Part shown: one piece after another, positions 8,030 through 16,700 of the stretch
Layout of the letters: each line of letters starts with the position of its first letter
How positions within the stretch are numbered: position 1 is the stretch's first letter
From: Nocardiopsis sp. JB363
GTDB lineage: Bacteria; Actinomycetota; Actinomycetes; Streptosporangiales; Streptosporangiaceae
Length of the DNA: 35,311 nt
Assembly (NCBI RefSeq): GCF_900143625.1
Contig: NZ_FRFF01000024.1
Span: forward strand, 1 to 35,311
Direction of reading: 5' to 3'
Program-made: the position numbers and the translations under genes
Notes under the pieces: generated by a model
The model's input: the letters and a program-made list of their open reading frames with translations, nothing else
The model's database searches: none
Told to the model about the DNA's origin: nothing

Positions 8030-9142
8030 TTGCCCAACGCCCGAGCCGCAGTGGTCCACCCTGGCAGCGGTACCTTCACCTGGGAGGACGTCCGACTGGA
8101 GGGGCCCCGACGCGACGAGGTCTTGGTCCGTGTCGTAGGTGTCGGGATCTGCCACACCGACATGTCCATCCGCGACGAGCACCTGCCCGTGCCCCTACCC
8201 GCGGTACTCGGCCACGAGGGCTCCGGCGTGGTGGAAGCGGTCGGTGCGGACGTCACCCACGTTTCCGCCGGGGACCAGGTCCTGATGTCCTTCAGCTCCT
8301 GTGGCGCGTGCGGTTCCTGCCAGCGCGGGCACCCCGCCTACTGCGTCGACTTCCTCCCCCTCAACGCCAGTGGGCGGCGCCCCGACGGCACCACCCCGAT
8401 CAGCTCCACCTCGGGTGAGACGATCGGTGGCCGGTTCTTCGGACAGTCCTCCTTTGCCACGTACTGCGTCGCCCACGCGAGCGGCGTCGTCCCGGTCGAG
8501 GCGGCCGACGAGGACGAACTCGCCATGCTGGCGCCGCTGGGCTGTGGCGTCCAGACCGGTGCGGGGACCGTGTTCCACGAACTCGACCCCGGAAGCGGCG
8601 ACACGGTCGCGATCTTCGGAAGCGGTGCCGTGGGTCTGTCCGCGGTCATGGCGGCGGCGCTCACCCCGGTCGCGAACATCATCGCCATCGACATCGTGCC
8701 CTCCCGGTTGGACCTGGCCCTTGAACTGGGGGCCACCCACCTCATCAACGGCGAAAAAGAGGACGCCGTCGCGCGCATCGCCGAGATCACCGAGGGCCGA
8801 GGCCTCACCCATGCCTTGGAGAGCAGTGGGGCGCCCGCCCTGTTGCGCCAGGCGATCGACTCCCTGGCGGTCGGCGACGGCATGGTGGCTGTGGTCGGCG
8901 CACCGCACTCGGGCACCGAGGGCACCTTCGACGTCAACTTCCTGCTCAACGGGCGCACCATTCGTGGCGTCACCGAGGGTGACAGCAACCTCTTCGGCTT
9001 CCTGCCGGAACTGGTGGGGCTGTACCGGGCCGGGCGGCTGCCCTTCGACAAGATGGTCCGCTTCTACGAACCGGAACGGATCAACGAGGCGGCCACCGAC
9101 GCCGCCGAGGGCCGCGTCATCAAACCGGTCCTGCGCTTCTGA
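8030..9142 (+). CDS. Zinc-dependent alcohol dehydrogenase (MDR family)
   Basis: 370 residues from TTG 8030, which has AAGAGGA at the right spacing; the longer frame back to 7865 has no ribosome site and reads as non-coding. Catalytic zinc ligands are Cys41 (GICHTD), His62-Glu63 (GHEG) and Cys172 (LGCGVQTG). The structural zinc site is C-x2-C-x2-C-x7-C at residues 91-105. GSGAVG at 197-202 is the NAD-binding loop and AIDIVPSRL ends with the acidic residue that favours NAD. Architecture and motifs fit the aryl/benzyl-alcohol dehydrogenase branch. It likely oxidises an alcohol or reduces an aldehyde in the cytosol. It is followed 93 bases later by the G6PDH-like gene on the same strand; the exact substrate cannot be read. 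Confidence 0.88.
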   Translation: MPNARAAVVHPGSGTFTWEDVRLEGPRRDEVLVRVVGVGICHTDMSIRDEHLPVPLPAVLGHEGSGVVEAVGADVTHVSAGDQVLMSFSSCGACGSCQRGHPAYCVDFLPLNASGRRPDGTTPISSTSGETIGGRFFGQSSFATYCVAHASGVVPVEAADEDELAMLAPLGCGVQTGAGTVFHELDPGSGDTVAIFGSGAVGLSAVMAAALTPVANIIAIDIVPSRLDLALELGATHLINGEKEDAVARIAEITEGRGLTHALESSGAPALLRQAIDSLAVGDGMVAVVGAPHSGTEGTFDVNFLLNGRTIRGVTEGDSNLFGFLPELVGLYRAGRLPFDKMVRFYEPERINEAATDAAEGRVIKPVLRF

Positions 9143-9235
9143 CACCCGCCTCCTCCTCGCGGCACCACTTCCACGGTCGTGCACCCTTTTGCGGTTACTG
9201 TCGGTGATGGTCCGGACCGCGACGGTGGGGAACAC

Positions 9236-10627
9236 ATGAACGACTCGGTGGGCGAATCAACCCAGACCCTGATCATCCTCGGTGCGCAAGGAGACCTCAC
9301 CGAGCGCCTGCTCCTGCCCGGACTGGGCACGCTGGTCGCCGCGGACTCATTGGGCGACCTCCTCCTCATCGGTAGCGGCCAGGGTCAAGGCACCGATCAA
9401 CAATGGCGGGAGACCGTCGCCCGCGCCTTCGCGGACGGGGGTGTGAGCGGGCCCGACGTCGACACCGTCGTGCGCAACACGCGCTACGTCCAATCCGACG
9501 CCACCGACGACGCCGACCTGCGGCGCCTGCTGACCCGGGCACGCGGCCGCGTCACCCTCTACTTCGCGCTGCCGCCCGCCGTCATCGTCGAGAGCTGCCG
9601 GGTCCTGGAACGGATCGGCGTGCCCGAGGGCACGCGGCTGGTACTGGAGAAACCCTTCGGCACCGACATGGCCAGCGCGTCCGCGCTCAACGAGTTGCTC
9701 CACTCCCTGGTGCCGGAGGAACAGGTCCACCGCGTCGACCACTTCCTCGGCATGACGACGGTGCTCAACATCCTCGGAATCCGGTTCGCAAACCGGGTGA
9801 TCGAACCCCTGCTCACCTCCGAGCACGTCGAGTCGGTCGAGATCCTCTTCGAGGAATCTCTGGGCCTTGAGGGTCGGGCCGGTTTCTACGACGTCACCGG
9901 CGCCCTGCGCGACATGGTCCAGAGCCACCTGCTCCAGGTCCTGGCCATGGTGGCGATGGAACCGCCGAGCACACTGGGCGCGCGTGACGTGCGTGACGCC
10001 AAGGCCCAGATCCTTCGGGCCACACGCGTGTGGGACGACGATCCCGAACGGTTCAGCCACCGTGCCCGCTACACCGCCGGAACGATCGACGGCCGCGACT
10101 TCCCCTCCTACGCCGACGAGGAAGGCGTCGATCCCTCGCGCGAGACCGAGACCCTGAGCGAGGTCGTGTTCGCCGTCCACACCTGGCGCTGGAACGGGGT
10201 GCCCTTCCTGGTCCGCACCGGCAAGGCCATCGGTTCGCCCCGTCAGGAGATCATCTTCCGCTTCAAGCCCCCGCAACACGTCCCCGACGGGCTCGTCGGC
10301 GACTCCATCGAGAACCGTTTGCGCATCGGCCTGGGCTCCCGACACCTTCGGATGGAACTGAACGTCAACGGGCCGGGCGATCCCTCCGACGTCTCACCGG
10401 TGGCGCTCGACACCGATTACGACCCCGGTGAGCTGCTCGAATACGGCGAGGTGCTGCGGGGTGTGCTCGCCGACGAGATGCCCCTGTCGGTACGCGGTGA
10501 CATGTCGGTCGAGTCGTGGCGCATCGTCGAGCCGGTGTTGGCCGCCTGGAACGCCGGCCGGGTCCCCCTCCACAACTACCGGGCCGGAAGTACCGGCGCG
10601 GAGATCACGGAGAACCGGGAGCCATGA
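9236..10627 (+). CDS. Divergent glucose-6-phosphate dehydrogenase family protein
   Basis: 463 residues from ATG 9236 (GGTGGGG upstream). The N-terminal NAD(P) fold starts LIILGAQGDLTERLLLPGLG. The EKPFG motif, RVDHFLG (166-172), His231 in QSHLLQ (the general base in characterised enzymes) and RTGK (Lys330) are all present. The Lys that normally follows DHxLG is Met173, and the Lys of the GDLAKRKL-type loop is Leu25; both Lys contribute to binding the phosphorylated sugar in Leuconostoc G6PDH. This may be a trait of an actinobacterial Zwf1-like subfamily or may mean a different sugar. Its stop overlaps the start of a sugar porter (ATGA), suggesting that the imported sugar is the substrate. No opcA, tal or gnd is near, so it is not the main pentose-phosphate operon. 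Confidence 0.82.
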   Translation: MNDSVGESTQTLIILGAQGDLTERLLLPGLGTLVAADSLGDLLLIGSGQGQGTDQQWRETVARAFADGGVSGPDVDTVVRNTRYVQSDATDDADLRRLLTRARGRVTLYFALPPAVIVESCRVLERIGVPEGTRLVLEKPFGTDMASASALNELLHSLVPEEQVHRVDHFLGMTTVLNILGIRFANRVIEPLLTSEHVESVEILFEESLGLEGRAGFYDVTGALRDMVQSHLLQVLAMVAMEPPSTLGARDVRDAKAQILRATRVWDDDPERFSHRARYTAGTIDGRDFPSYADEEGVDPSRETETLSEVVFAVHTWRWNGVPFLVRTGKAIGSPRQEIIFRFKPPQHVPDGLVGDSIENRLRIGLGSRHLRMELNVNGPGDPSDVSPVALDTDYDPGELLEYGEVLRGVLADEMPLSVRGDMSVESWRIVEPVLAAWNAGRVPLHNYRAGSTGAEITENREP

Positions 10628-12033
10628 GCAGCCAACCGTTGAACACCCGTCCCAGGCAGCAGAGCCACTTCGTCGAGCTCACGCCCCAGGGACTCAAGAC
10701 CGTCCGTAGGTGGGCGATCGGCATCACTCTCGGCAGTTTCCTGTTCGGCTTCGACACCGGCATCATCTCCGGTGCGCTGCTGTTCATCCAGGAGGACTTC
10801 CAGCTCACGTCCTTCCAACAGAGTGCTGCCGTGAGCATTCTGCTGCTCGGCGCCGTCATCGGCGCGCTCACCTGTGGGCGCGTCTCCGACCGCTTCGGAC
10901 GCCGTCCGCTGATGGGCGCCATCGGCGCCATCTTCTTCGTCGGGATCATGGTCGCGGCCCTGGCCCCCGGCTACTGGGCGCTGTTGGGCGGCCGGTTCGT
11001 CATGGGCCTGGCCGTGGGCGGGGTGTCGGCCACGGTGCCGACCTACCTCGGAGAGATGGCTCCGGCGCAGATCCGAGGGCGCATCCTCAGCCTGAACCAG
11101 CTGTTCATCTCCGTGGGTCTGCTCGTCTCCTACTTGGTGAACTGGGCCCTGGCCGACGCCGAGCTGTGGCGTGTGATGTTCGGGGTCGGCGCCATCCCCG
11201 CCGCTCTCCTGTTCATCGCGGCCCTGTGGTTGCCCGAATCGCCCACGTGGTTGATCCGCAACGGCAGGACGCAGCGGGCGCGGAAGGTCGTGGACCGTGT
11301 CACCGAACCGGGTGGGTCGGACAAGGTGGTCGCCCGAGTGACCGAGGAGCAGCGCGAGGAGGAGGAACTGGCCAGGAGCGGGTCGTCGAGCCTGTTCAAG
11401 GGGACGGCCCTGGCCGCGCTCCTGGTCGCCGTGGCCCTGGCCGCGCTCCAGCAGTTCGTCGGGATCAACACGATCCTCTACTACGCACCGACGATCATGG
11501 GCCAGGCCGGTCTGTCCGCGTCGAACGCGATCTACTACTCGGTCTTCATCGGCGCCGTCAACGTCATCATCACGCTGGTCGCGCTCAACCTCGTCGACCG
11601 GATCGGGCGCCGCCCACTGCTGCTCATCTCACTGTCCGGGATGTGCGTCTCCATCGGCCTGCTGGGACTGGCCTTCAGCGTGGGCATGCCGCCGCTCTTC
11701 ATGCTCGTGTTCATGATGCTCTACATCTTGTCGTTCGGCGTCGGCATGGGCCCGATCTTCTGGGTCCTGCTGGGGGAGCTCTTCCCGACCGACCACCAGG
11801 CGACGGGATCCAGCGTGGGCGCGACCGTGAACTGGCTCGCCAACTTCCTGGTGAGCCTGCTGTTCCTGCCGGTCATCGAGCTCATCGGGCAGGGTCCGAC
11901 GTTCTGGATCTTCTCGGCCATCTGCCTGGTGGGGCTGGTGTTCGTGGTCAAGTTCGTTCCCGAGACGCAGAACCGGGACAGCGAGACGGTGAGCGCGGAC
12001 CTGCGGAGCCGGTGGGGGGTATCGGACGGCTGA
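10624..12033 (+). CDS. MFS sugar porter (sugar:H+ symporter)
   Basis: 469 residues from ATG 10624, overlapping the previous stop by four bases. It has twelve predicted membrane helices and the sugar-porter signatures: GRVSDRFGRRPL between helices 2 and 3, PESPTWLI before the central loop, QQFVGINTILYYAP in helix 7, VDRIGRRPLL between helices 8 and 9, and a PETQ end motif. The first helix carries FGFDTGIISGAL, also typical. It should import a monosaccharide by proton symport at the cytoplasmic membrane without phosphorylating it. Translational coupling to the G6PDH-like enzyme suggests that the pair takes up and oxidises one sugar. Confidence 0.92.
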   Translation: MSSQPLNTRPRQQSHFVELTPQGLKTVRRWAIGITLGSFLFGFDTGIISGALLFIQEDFQLTSFQQSAAVSILLLGAVIGALTCGRVSDRFGRRPLMGAIGAIFFVGIMVAALAPGYWALLGGRFVMGLAVGGVSATVPTYLGEMAPAQIRGRILSLNQLFISVGLLVSYLVNWALADAELWRVMFGVGAIPAALLFIAALWLPESPTWLIRNGRTQRARKVVDRVTEPGGSDKVVARVTEEQREEEELARSGSSSLFKGTALAALLVAVALAALQQFVGINTILYYAPTIMGQAGLSASNAIYYSVFIGAVNVIITLVALNLVDRIGRRPLLLISLSGMCVSIGLLGLAFSVGMPPLFMLVFMMLYILSFGVGMGPIFWVLLGELFPTDHQATGSSVGATVNWLANFLVSLLFLPVIELIGQGPTFWIFSAICLVGLVFVVKFVPETQNRDSETVSADLRSRWGVSDG

Positions 12034-12132
12034 CGGGCCGCCCGGCCGTGCCTTCATGGGTGCTTCACCCCTCGGTGCTTAGGGTGAGGGAAGTCGGGAG
12101 CTGTTTCACGCGTGATCCCAGGAGGTACGGCC

Positions 12133-12564
12133 GTGAGCGACGATTACACCACCGGGAAGGACCGAGGTAAGCAACCGTTCGTCGTCAACATCGAGGACGC
12201 GAGCGTGGAGAACAGCCACTATCGGCGCACGCTGTGGACCGGCGAGCACCTACAGCTCACAGTGATGAGCATCGACGTGGGCGACGACGTCGGCTTGGAG
12301 GTGCATCCGGACAACGACCAGTTCCTCCGGGTGGAGCAAGGGGCCGGACGCACCGAGATGGGGCCGGCCGAGGACGACCTGAACTTCGTTCGGGAGGTCA
12401 AGGACGACGACGTCATCATGGTCCCCGCGGGAACCTGGCACAACGTCGTCAACACCGGTGACACACCGTTGAAGCTCTACGCGCTCTACGGCCCGCCGGA
12501 CCACGAACCCGGCACCGTGCACCCGGCCCACAAGGACGCGGAGAAGGACCCCAACGAGGACTGA
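12133..12564 (+). CDS. Single-domain cupin protein
   Basis: 143 residues from GTG 12133 with GGAGG at 12121-12125; the longer frame starting at 12112 contains this ribosome site. Cupin motif 1 is GLEVHPDNDQFLRVEQGAG and motif 2 is VPAGTWHNVVNTG, so His, Gln/Asp and His could hold a metal. The tail is acidic and His-containing. Such proteins are often sugar isomerases, dioxygenases or binding proteins; this one cannot be assigned. It follows the sugar porter by 99 bases on the same strand and ends before a convergent GntR gene. Confidence 0.85.
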   Translation: MSDDYTTGKDRGKQPFVVNIEDASVENSHYRRTLWTGEHLQLTVMSIDVGDDVGLEVHPDNDQFLRVEQGAGRTEMGPAEDDLNFVREVKDDDVIMVPAGTWHNVVNTGDTPLKLYALYGPPDHEPGTVHPAHKDAEKDPNED

Positions 12565-12589
12565 CCGGGGGCCGGAACGGATCGTCGAG

Positions 12590-12627
12590 CGCCGGGCCGC
12601 TCACCCGAGGGGGTGGGGGACCCGGCG
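12590..12627. terminator. Possible shared terminator between convergent genes
   Basis: CGCCGGG (12590-12596) can pair with CCCGGCG (12621-12627), and the intervening sequence contains CTCACCC facing GGGTG. It lies between the cupin gene and the convergent GntR gene. There is no T tract. Confidence 0.35.
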
Positions 12628-12665
12628 TTCCTTCGCCCGGGGCGGCGGAACTCGACCACGCCGGT

Positions 12666-13340
12666 TCACCTGGAGAAGGCCTGGACGAGTTTGGGCACCT
12701 CCTGGATGTGCACGTTGAGGATCGACGTGCTGAGGGGACCGTCGTGTCCTTCGAGCGCCGCTTCCAGTTCGCGGTGTTCGCGCTCGATGATGGAGAGGCG
12801 CTCCGGGCCTTCGGTGAGGGTGCGCACACCCAGGCGTACCTGCCGCGGACGCAGGGAATCGTATATCTCGCCCAGGACCGCGTTGCCCTGGTGCCGGACG
12901 ATGGAGGAGTGGAAGACCTGGTCGAGCTGGGAGAACTCGTTCCAGTTCCGGTTTCGTCCAGCGGTCTCCATCGCCTCGATGAGCTCCCGGGTCTCGGGGG
13001 GAGGGCCCAACCGGCGGTCGCAGATCTTGGTGATGGCGTCGGACTCGATGACGAATCGGGCCTGGTAGATCTCACGCATCTCCGTGGCGGTGACGACCCG
13101 TACCTGTGCGCCTCGCCGAGGGACGAGTTCAACGAAGCGTTCGGCCTGGAGGCGGTGGAGGGCCTCGCGTACCGGGGTCCGGGAGGTCCCGACCTCCCTG
13201 GCCAGGACGGCCTCGTCGAGAAATTCGCCCTCAGCGAACGTCCCGGCCAGGATCGCGGACCCGATCATCTCGTATGCGCGTTCCCGCGCGGACTGTCGAG
13301 GTTTGCTGCCCCCGGTGGCGGTGCTCTTTTGATGTGACAC
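12666..13340 (-). CDS. GntR-family regulator with FCD domain
   Basis: 224 residues from GTG 13340. The frame stays open to 13421, but that would run through the operator at 13374-13389, so the shorter start is preferred. Residues 18-85 form the winged helix (ARERAYEMIGSAILAGTFAEGEFL, LAREVGTSRTPVREALHRLQAE, VELVPRRGAQV). Residues 95-215 form an all-helical FCD ligand domain with the metal/acid-binding Asp and His pattern (LDQVFHSSIV, EREHRELEAALEG). FCD-type GntR proteins sense organic acids such as lactate, gluconate or galactonate. It is divergent from the aldolase-nitrilase-TRAP operon and is very probably its repressor and its own. Confidence 0.88.
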   Translation of the reverse strand: MSHQKSTATGGSKPRQSARERAYEMIGSAILAGTFAEGEFLDEAVLAREVGTSRTPVREALHRLQAERFVELVPRRGAQVRVVTATEMREIYQARFVIESDAITKICDRRLGPPPETRELIEAMETAGRNRNWNEFSQLDQVFHSSIVRHQGNAVLGEIYDSLRPRQVRLGVRTLTEGPERLSIIEREHRELEAALEGHDGPLSTSILNVHIQEVPKLVQAFSR

Positions 13341-13373
13341 GGAGCCCACCCTACCTTTACACAGTCTGGATGC

Positions 13374-13389
13374 ACCGTGTATACAAGGT
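13374..13389. promoter_or_regulatory. Palindromic operator for the GntR regulator
   Basis: ACCGTGTATACAAGGT is a 16-bp dyad centred on GTATAC, symmetric at all but one base pair. FadR-type GntR proteins commonly bind TNGTNNNACNA-like dyads centred this way. It lies 34 bases from the GntR start and 53 bases from the aldolase start, so one site could control both directions. Confidence 0.6.
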
Positions 13390-13441
13390 GTCCACACCAG
13401 ATATTTAGGGGTGTGCGTCACATCCTCTGAAGGGAAGCAAC

Positions 13442-14200
13442 GTGAGCGAGCAAGTGGAGAAACGGCACGCGGTCTGGCTGTCCGAGCCTTCGGCCGCGGC
13501 GGTGGAGATGGCCAACCTGGCTGGTTACGGCACCGTCGTACTCGACATCGAGCACGGGCTGTTCGACCTCGCGGCCCTGGACTGGCTCATGCCGCTCATC
13601 CGTTCCAAGGGCATGGATGTCATCGCGAAGGTGTTGGGACCGGAACGGGGGCCGATCCAACAGGCCCTGGACTTCGGCGCCAACATCGTGGCCATCCCGC
13701 ACGTGGAATCGGCCGCGCACGCCAAGGAGGTCTGCGGATATGCGAAGTTCCCGCCCCTGGGCGATCGCTCCTTCGCGGGCGGACGGACCTCCGACTTCCG
13801 GGGCTTCACCGACGAGTGGGTCACCCGGCAGGACACGGAGACACGCTGCTATCCCATGATCGAGGACGCCTCGGCGCTGGAGGAGATCGACGAGATCCTC
13901 GCTCTTCCCATGGTCGACGGCATCTTCATCGGCCCCTCGGACCTGTCGCTGCGCCGTGACCGCGGTGCCTACACCGCGAGCGAGGGCGACCTGGCGGACC
14001 TGCGCCACCTGGCCCGCGCGGCCCAGGCCGCCGGCAAGCCGTGGGTCCTGCCCGCCTGGAGCGACGTGGAAAAACGTCTCGCGGTCGAAGAGAACGCCGA
14101 GACCATCGTGACCACCATGCAGTACGGGGCGCTGCTCTCCGGGTTCACCGGAGCGCTCGACACCCTGCGAAAGATCGAGAACGAGCTGAGGAGCCGTTGA
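13442..14200 (+). CDS. HpcH/HpaI-type aldolase family protein
   Basis: 252 residues from GTG 13442, with GAAGGGAAG upstream. It follows the class II pyruvate-aldolase barrel of HpaI and GarL: VVLDIEHGLFD (the D-x-E-H-G active-site loop), a CYPMIED strand giving one metal ligand (Glu), and GIFIGPSDLS giving the second (Asp). These enzymes cleave 2-oxo-4-hydroxy acids to pyruvate plus an aldehyde. The strand that usually reads V-R-V-P, whose Arg binds the substrate carboxylate, is AKVLG here, so a Lys takes the place of Arg by my alignment. It is the first gene of the catabolic operon, and the next gene starts inside its stop codon. Confidence 0.85.
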   Translation: MSEQVEKRHAVWLSEPSAAAVEMANLAGYGTVVLDIEHGLFDLAALDWLMPLIRSKGMDVIAKVLGPERGPIQQALDFGANIVAIPHVESAAHAKEVCGYAKFPPLGDRSFAGGRTSDFRGFTDEWVTRQDTETRCYPMIEDASALEEIDEILALPMVDGIFIGPSDLSLRRDRGAYTASEGDLADLRHLARAAQAAGKPWVLPAWSDVEKRLAVEENAETIVTTMQYGALLSGFTGALDTLRKIENELRSR

Positions 14201-15000
14201 TGTCCCTGAACGTCGCAGTCGTACAGTTCGCGCCCGCCGAGGACAAGGCCGAGAACCTGGCGACGATCGAGCGGATGCTGCGTGAGGCCGCCGACAACGG
14301 CGTGCGTCTGGCCGTCCTGCCCGAGTACGCGGTGTTCACCGCGCCCGCCATGGACGACCGTTTCGTCGACAGCGCCGAGCCGCTCGACGGACCGGCGGTC
14401 TCGCGCCTGCGCGCCCTCACCACAGAACTCGGTCTGTCCCTCATCGCCGGCGTGAACGAGACGGCCACGGACGGCCGTATCCACAACACCCTCGTCGGAA
14501 TTCAGGACGGTGAGGTCAAGACGGTCTACCGCAAGGTCCACCTCTACGACGCGTTCGGCTACAAGGAGTCCGACCGTGTCCTGGCCGCCGACCCGGAGGA
14601 GCCGATCCTCCTGGAGGTCGACGGTTTCAAGGTGGGCATGCAGACCTGCTACGACCTGCGTTTCCCGGAGGTCTCGCGAGTCCTCGTGGACGCCGGAGCG
14701 GACATCATCGCCCTGCCCGCCGAGTGGGTTCCCGGTCCTCTGAAGGAGTACCACTGGAACACCCTGGTGCGGGCCCGGGCGATCGAGAACACCGTCTACG
14801 TTCTCGCCGCCGACCAGAGCGCACCGACCGGCGCGGGCAACAGCGCCGTCGTGGACCCGATGGGGATCGCCATCGCCACCGTCGGTGAGGCCCCGGGCCT
14901 GGGCACGGCCGTCGTCGAACGCGACCGTCTCGACCACGTCCGCAAGGTCAACCCCGCCCTGACCCTTCGTCGCTACCGCGTGGCCCCAGCAGGAGCGTGA
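14200..15000 (+). CDS. Nitrilase-superfamily carbon-nitrogen hydrolase
   Basis: 266 residues from ATG 14200, overlapping the aldolase stop (TGATG) with GAGGAG just upstream. The catalytic triad is Glu42 (LPEYAVF), Lys112 (YRKVHLYD) and Cys150 (MQTCYDLRFPE). The DLRFPE after the Cys is typical of the amidase and omega-amidase/NIT2-like branches rather than true nitrilases. It would hydrolyse an amide, or less likely a nitrile, releasing ammonia and a carboxylic acid in the cytosol. It sits between an aldolase and a TRAP transporter, so its substrate is likely an imported acid or an intermediate of the same pathway. Confidence 0.88.
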   Translation: MSLNVAVVQFAPAEDKAENLATIERMLREAADNGVRLAVLPEYAVFTAPAMDDRFVDSAEPLDGPAVSRLRALTTELGLSLIAGVNETATDGRIHNTLVGIQDGEVKTVYRKVHLYDAFGYKESDRVLAADPEEPILLEVDGFKVGMQTCYDLRFPEVSRVLVDAGADIIALPAEWVPGPLKEYHWNTLVRARAIENTVYVLAADQSAPTGAGNSAVVDPMGIAIATVGEAPGLGTAVVERDRLDHVRKVNPALTLRRYRVAPAGA

Positions 15001-15003
15001 GAT

Positions 15004-16122
15004 ATGAACACAGGCGCAAGACGTGCCCGAGCCGGTGGTTCGGTGCGCCGCACCACCGGGCTCCTGGCCTCGGGTGCGGCCCTGGCGGTACTGACCGCGT
15101 GCAGCGGTACCGCTCTCGGTGACGACACCTATGTGTTGCACTACACGACCTACTCCAACGCCACGTCGGACCAATCGCGTACGGCGCAGCGGTGGGCGGA
15201 GCAGGTCGAGGAGATCACCGACGGTGGTGTCACCGTTCGGCTCCACTACTCGGAGAGCCTCGTCGGCGCGGACGAGTCGGCCCAGGCCACCCTGGACGGC
15301 CGTGCCGACATGGCCCAGGTCGGGTCCATCTACGCGGCCTCGGACCTGTCCATGTTCACGGTCATCGAGCTTCCGTTCGAGACCGACAACCCCGAGGTAC
15401 AGATGACCGCGATCGAGCGGCTGTACGAGGAGAACGAGACCTACCGGGAGGACTTCGACCGTCAGGGTGTCCGCCCCCTCTTCCCGATCCCGCTCGGCGT
15501 CGCCGCCGTCGGGTTGGAGGAAAAGGCGGAAAGCCTCGACGACCTGAAGGGGATGAGTATCCGGTCCGGCGGTCTGACCTCGGACGTGATGCTCGCGGCC
15601 GGCGCCAACCCCATCGGCATGACGGCCAACGACATCTACGAGTCGATGAGCCGCGGCGTCGTGGACGGCTACACCGCGCTGGCCCTGGCGAACCTGCCCA
15701 CCTTCGGGCTGTCACAGGCCACGCCGTACCTGATGGACCCCGGTATCGGCGCGTACTCGTCCTCGATCGCGGTCATCAACGAGGAACTCTTCCAGTCCAT
15801 GCCCGAGGAGCACCAGGAGGCGCTGTTGGAGGTCTCCGACCAGGGCATCTCCATGGGCTTGGAGGAGATGGACGCGCTCGGTGAGACCGCCTGCCAGGAG
15901 CTGACCGAGAACGGGACGGAGTTCAGCTCCCTGCCGGAGGAGGAGGTCGCCGAGTTGAAGGAGAACGCGGGCATCGCGCAGGACTGGGTGGAGCGCTACG
16001 AGGAACGTGGCTACGACGCGCAGTCCGTGCTCGACGACTACCGGCGGATCATCGCGGAGGAGACCGAGGACTCCGACTACGTCAGTCCGCTCGCCGCTTG
16101 CATGGAAGGACAGCAAGAGTGA
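15004..16122 (+). CDS. dctP: TRAP transporter solute-binding lipoprotein DctP
   Basis: 372 residues. The signal peptide ends in a lipobox LTAC with Cys33 as the acylated residue, so the protein is membrane-anchored on the outside, as expected in a Gram-positive. The mature part is a DctP-type binding protein (QRWAEQVEEITDGGVTVRLHYSESLVG, then DDLKGMSIRSGGLTSDVMLAAGANPI) with the Arg in SIRSGG that usually pairs with the ligand carboxylate. It delivers an organic acid to DctQM. It starts 3 bases after the nitrilase stop and overlaps dctQ. The ligand cannot be named from the sequence. Confidence 0.92.
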   Translation: MNTGARRARAGGSVRRTTGLLASGAALAVLTACSGTALGDDTYVLHYTTYSNATSDQSRTAQRWAEQVEEITDGGVTVRLHYSESLVGADESAQATLDGRADMAQVGSIYAASDLSMFTVIELPFETDNPEVQMTAIERLYEENETYREDFDRQGVRPLFPIPLGVAAVGLEEKAESLDDLKGMSIRSGGLTSDVMLAAGANPIGMTANDIYESMSRGVVDGYTALALANLPTFGLSQATPYLMDPGIGAYSSSIAVINEELFQSMPEEHQEALLEVSDQGISMGLEEMDALGETACQELTENGTEFSSLPEEEVAELKENAGIAQDWVERYEERGYDAQSVLDDYRRIIAEETEDSDYVSPLAACMEGQQE

Positions 16123-16700
16123 GCCGCATCAGTTTCCCACGGCCGGTGGGAGGGGCCGCCACGGCGTTCAACCTCGCCGCCGGGGTCCTGCTCCTGGCCC
16201 TGATGTTCCTGACCGTGGCCGACGTGGTCGGTCGCAGCTGGTTCGGCCAGTCCGTCCTGGGCACGGTGGACATCTCGACGCTGCTCCTGGTGACCATCGC
16301 GTTCCTGGGGTTGGCCTCCGCCGAGATCGACGGCAAGCACGTTTCGGTCACCCTCGTCGAGGCGCGTTTCGGCCTCCGCACGCGCATGGTCCTCTCCGGG
16401 ATCAGGGCGGTCCTGCTACTGGTCATCGGCGTCCTCATCATCTGGGGGATGGGCGAGGTCCTGCTCAGCGCCTATGAACGCGGGGAGACGACCAACGACA
16501 TCCTGCGGTTGGCCACGTGGCCGGCCAAGCTCGTGCTCTTCCTGTCCTTCCTCCTGTTCTTCGTCGTGGCGATCTGGAAGGAAGTCGCCGAGTTCCGAGC
16601 GTTCCGCTCCGGTGAGGTGCCGGAGGGCAACGAGGTGGACACGGCCATCGAACGGGCCCACTCCACCGCACATCAGGAAGACAGCGAGGGCACCCCATGA
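16119..16700 (+). CDS. dctQ: TRAP transporter small membrane subunit DctQ
   Basis: 193 residues from GTG 16119, overlapping the dctP stop as GTGA. Four membrane helices are evident (about residues 10-35, 45-65, 85-110, 125-150), with the DctQ-like DVVGRSWFG and LVTIAFLGLASAEIDGKHVSV segments. A hydrophilic C-terminal tail is longer than usual. It pairs with DctM to form the sodium-driven permease. Its stop overlaps dctM as ATGA. Confidence 0.9.
   Translation: MSRISFPRPVGGAATAFNLAAGVLLLALMFLTVADVVGRSWFGQSVLGTVDISTLLLVTIAFLGLASAEIDGKHVSVTLVEARFGLRTRMVLSGIRAVLLLVIGVLIIWGMGEVLLSAYERGETTNDILRLATWPAKLVLFLSFLLFFVVAIWKEVAEFRAFRSGEVPEGNEVDTAIERAHSTAHQEDSEGTP

Noticed and set aside
8195..9235. 346-codon minus-strand frame opposite the alcohol dehydrogenase
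   Set aside because: Shadow frame. The zinc-binding motifs on the plus strand are complete.
10710..12170. 486-codon plus-strand frame overlapping the sugar porter
   Set aside because: His/Arg-rich translation with no membrane helices; the porter frame carries every family motif.
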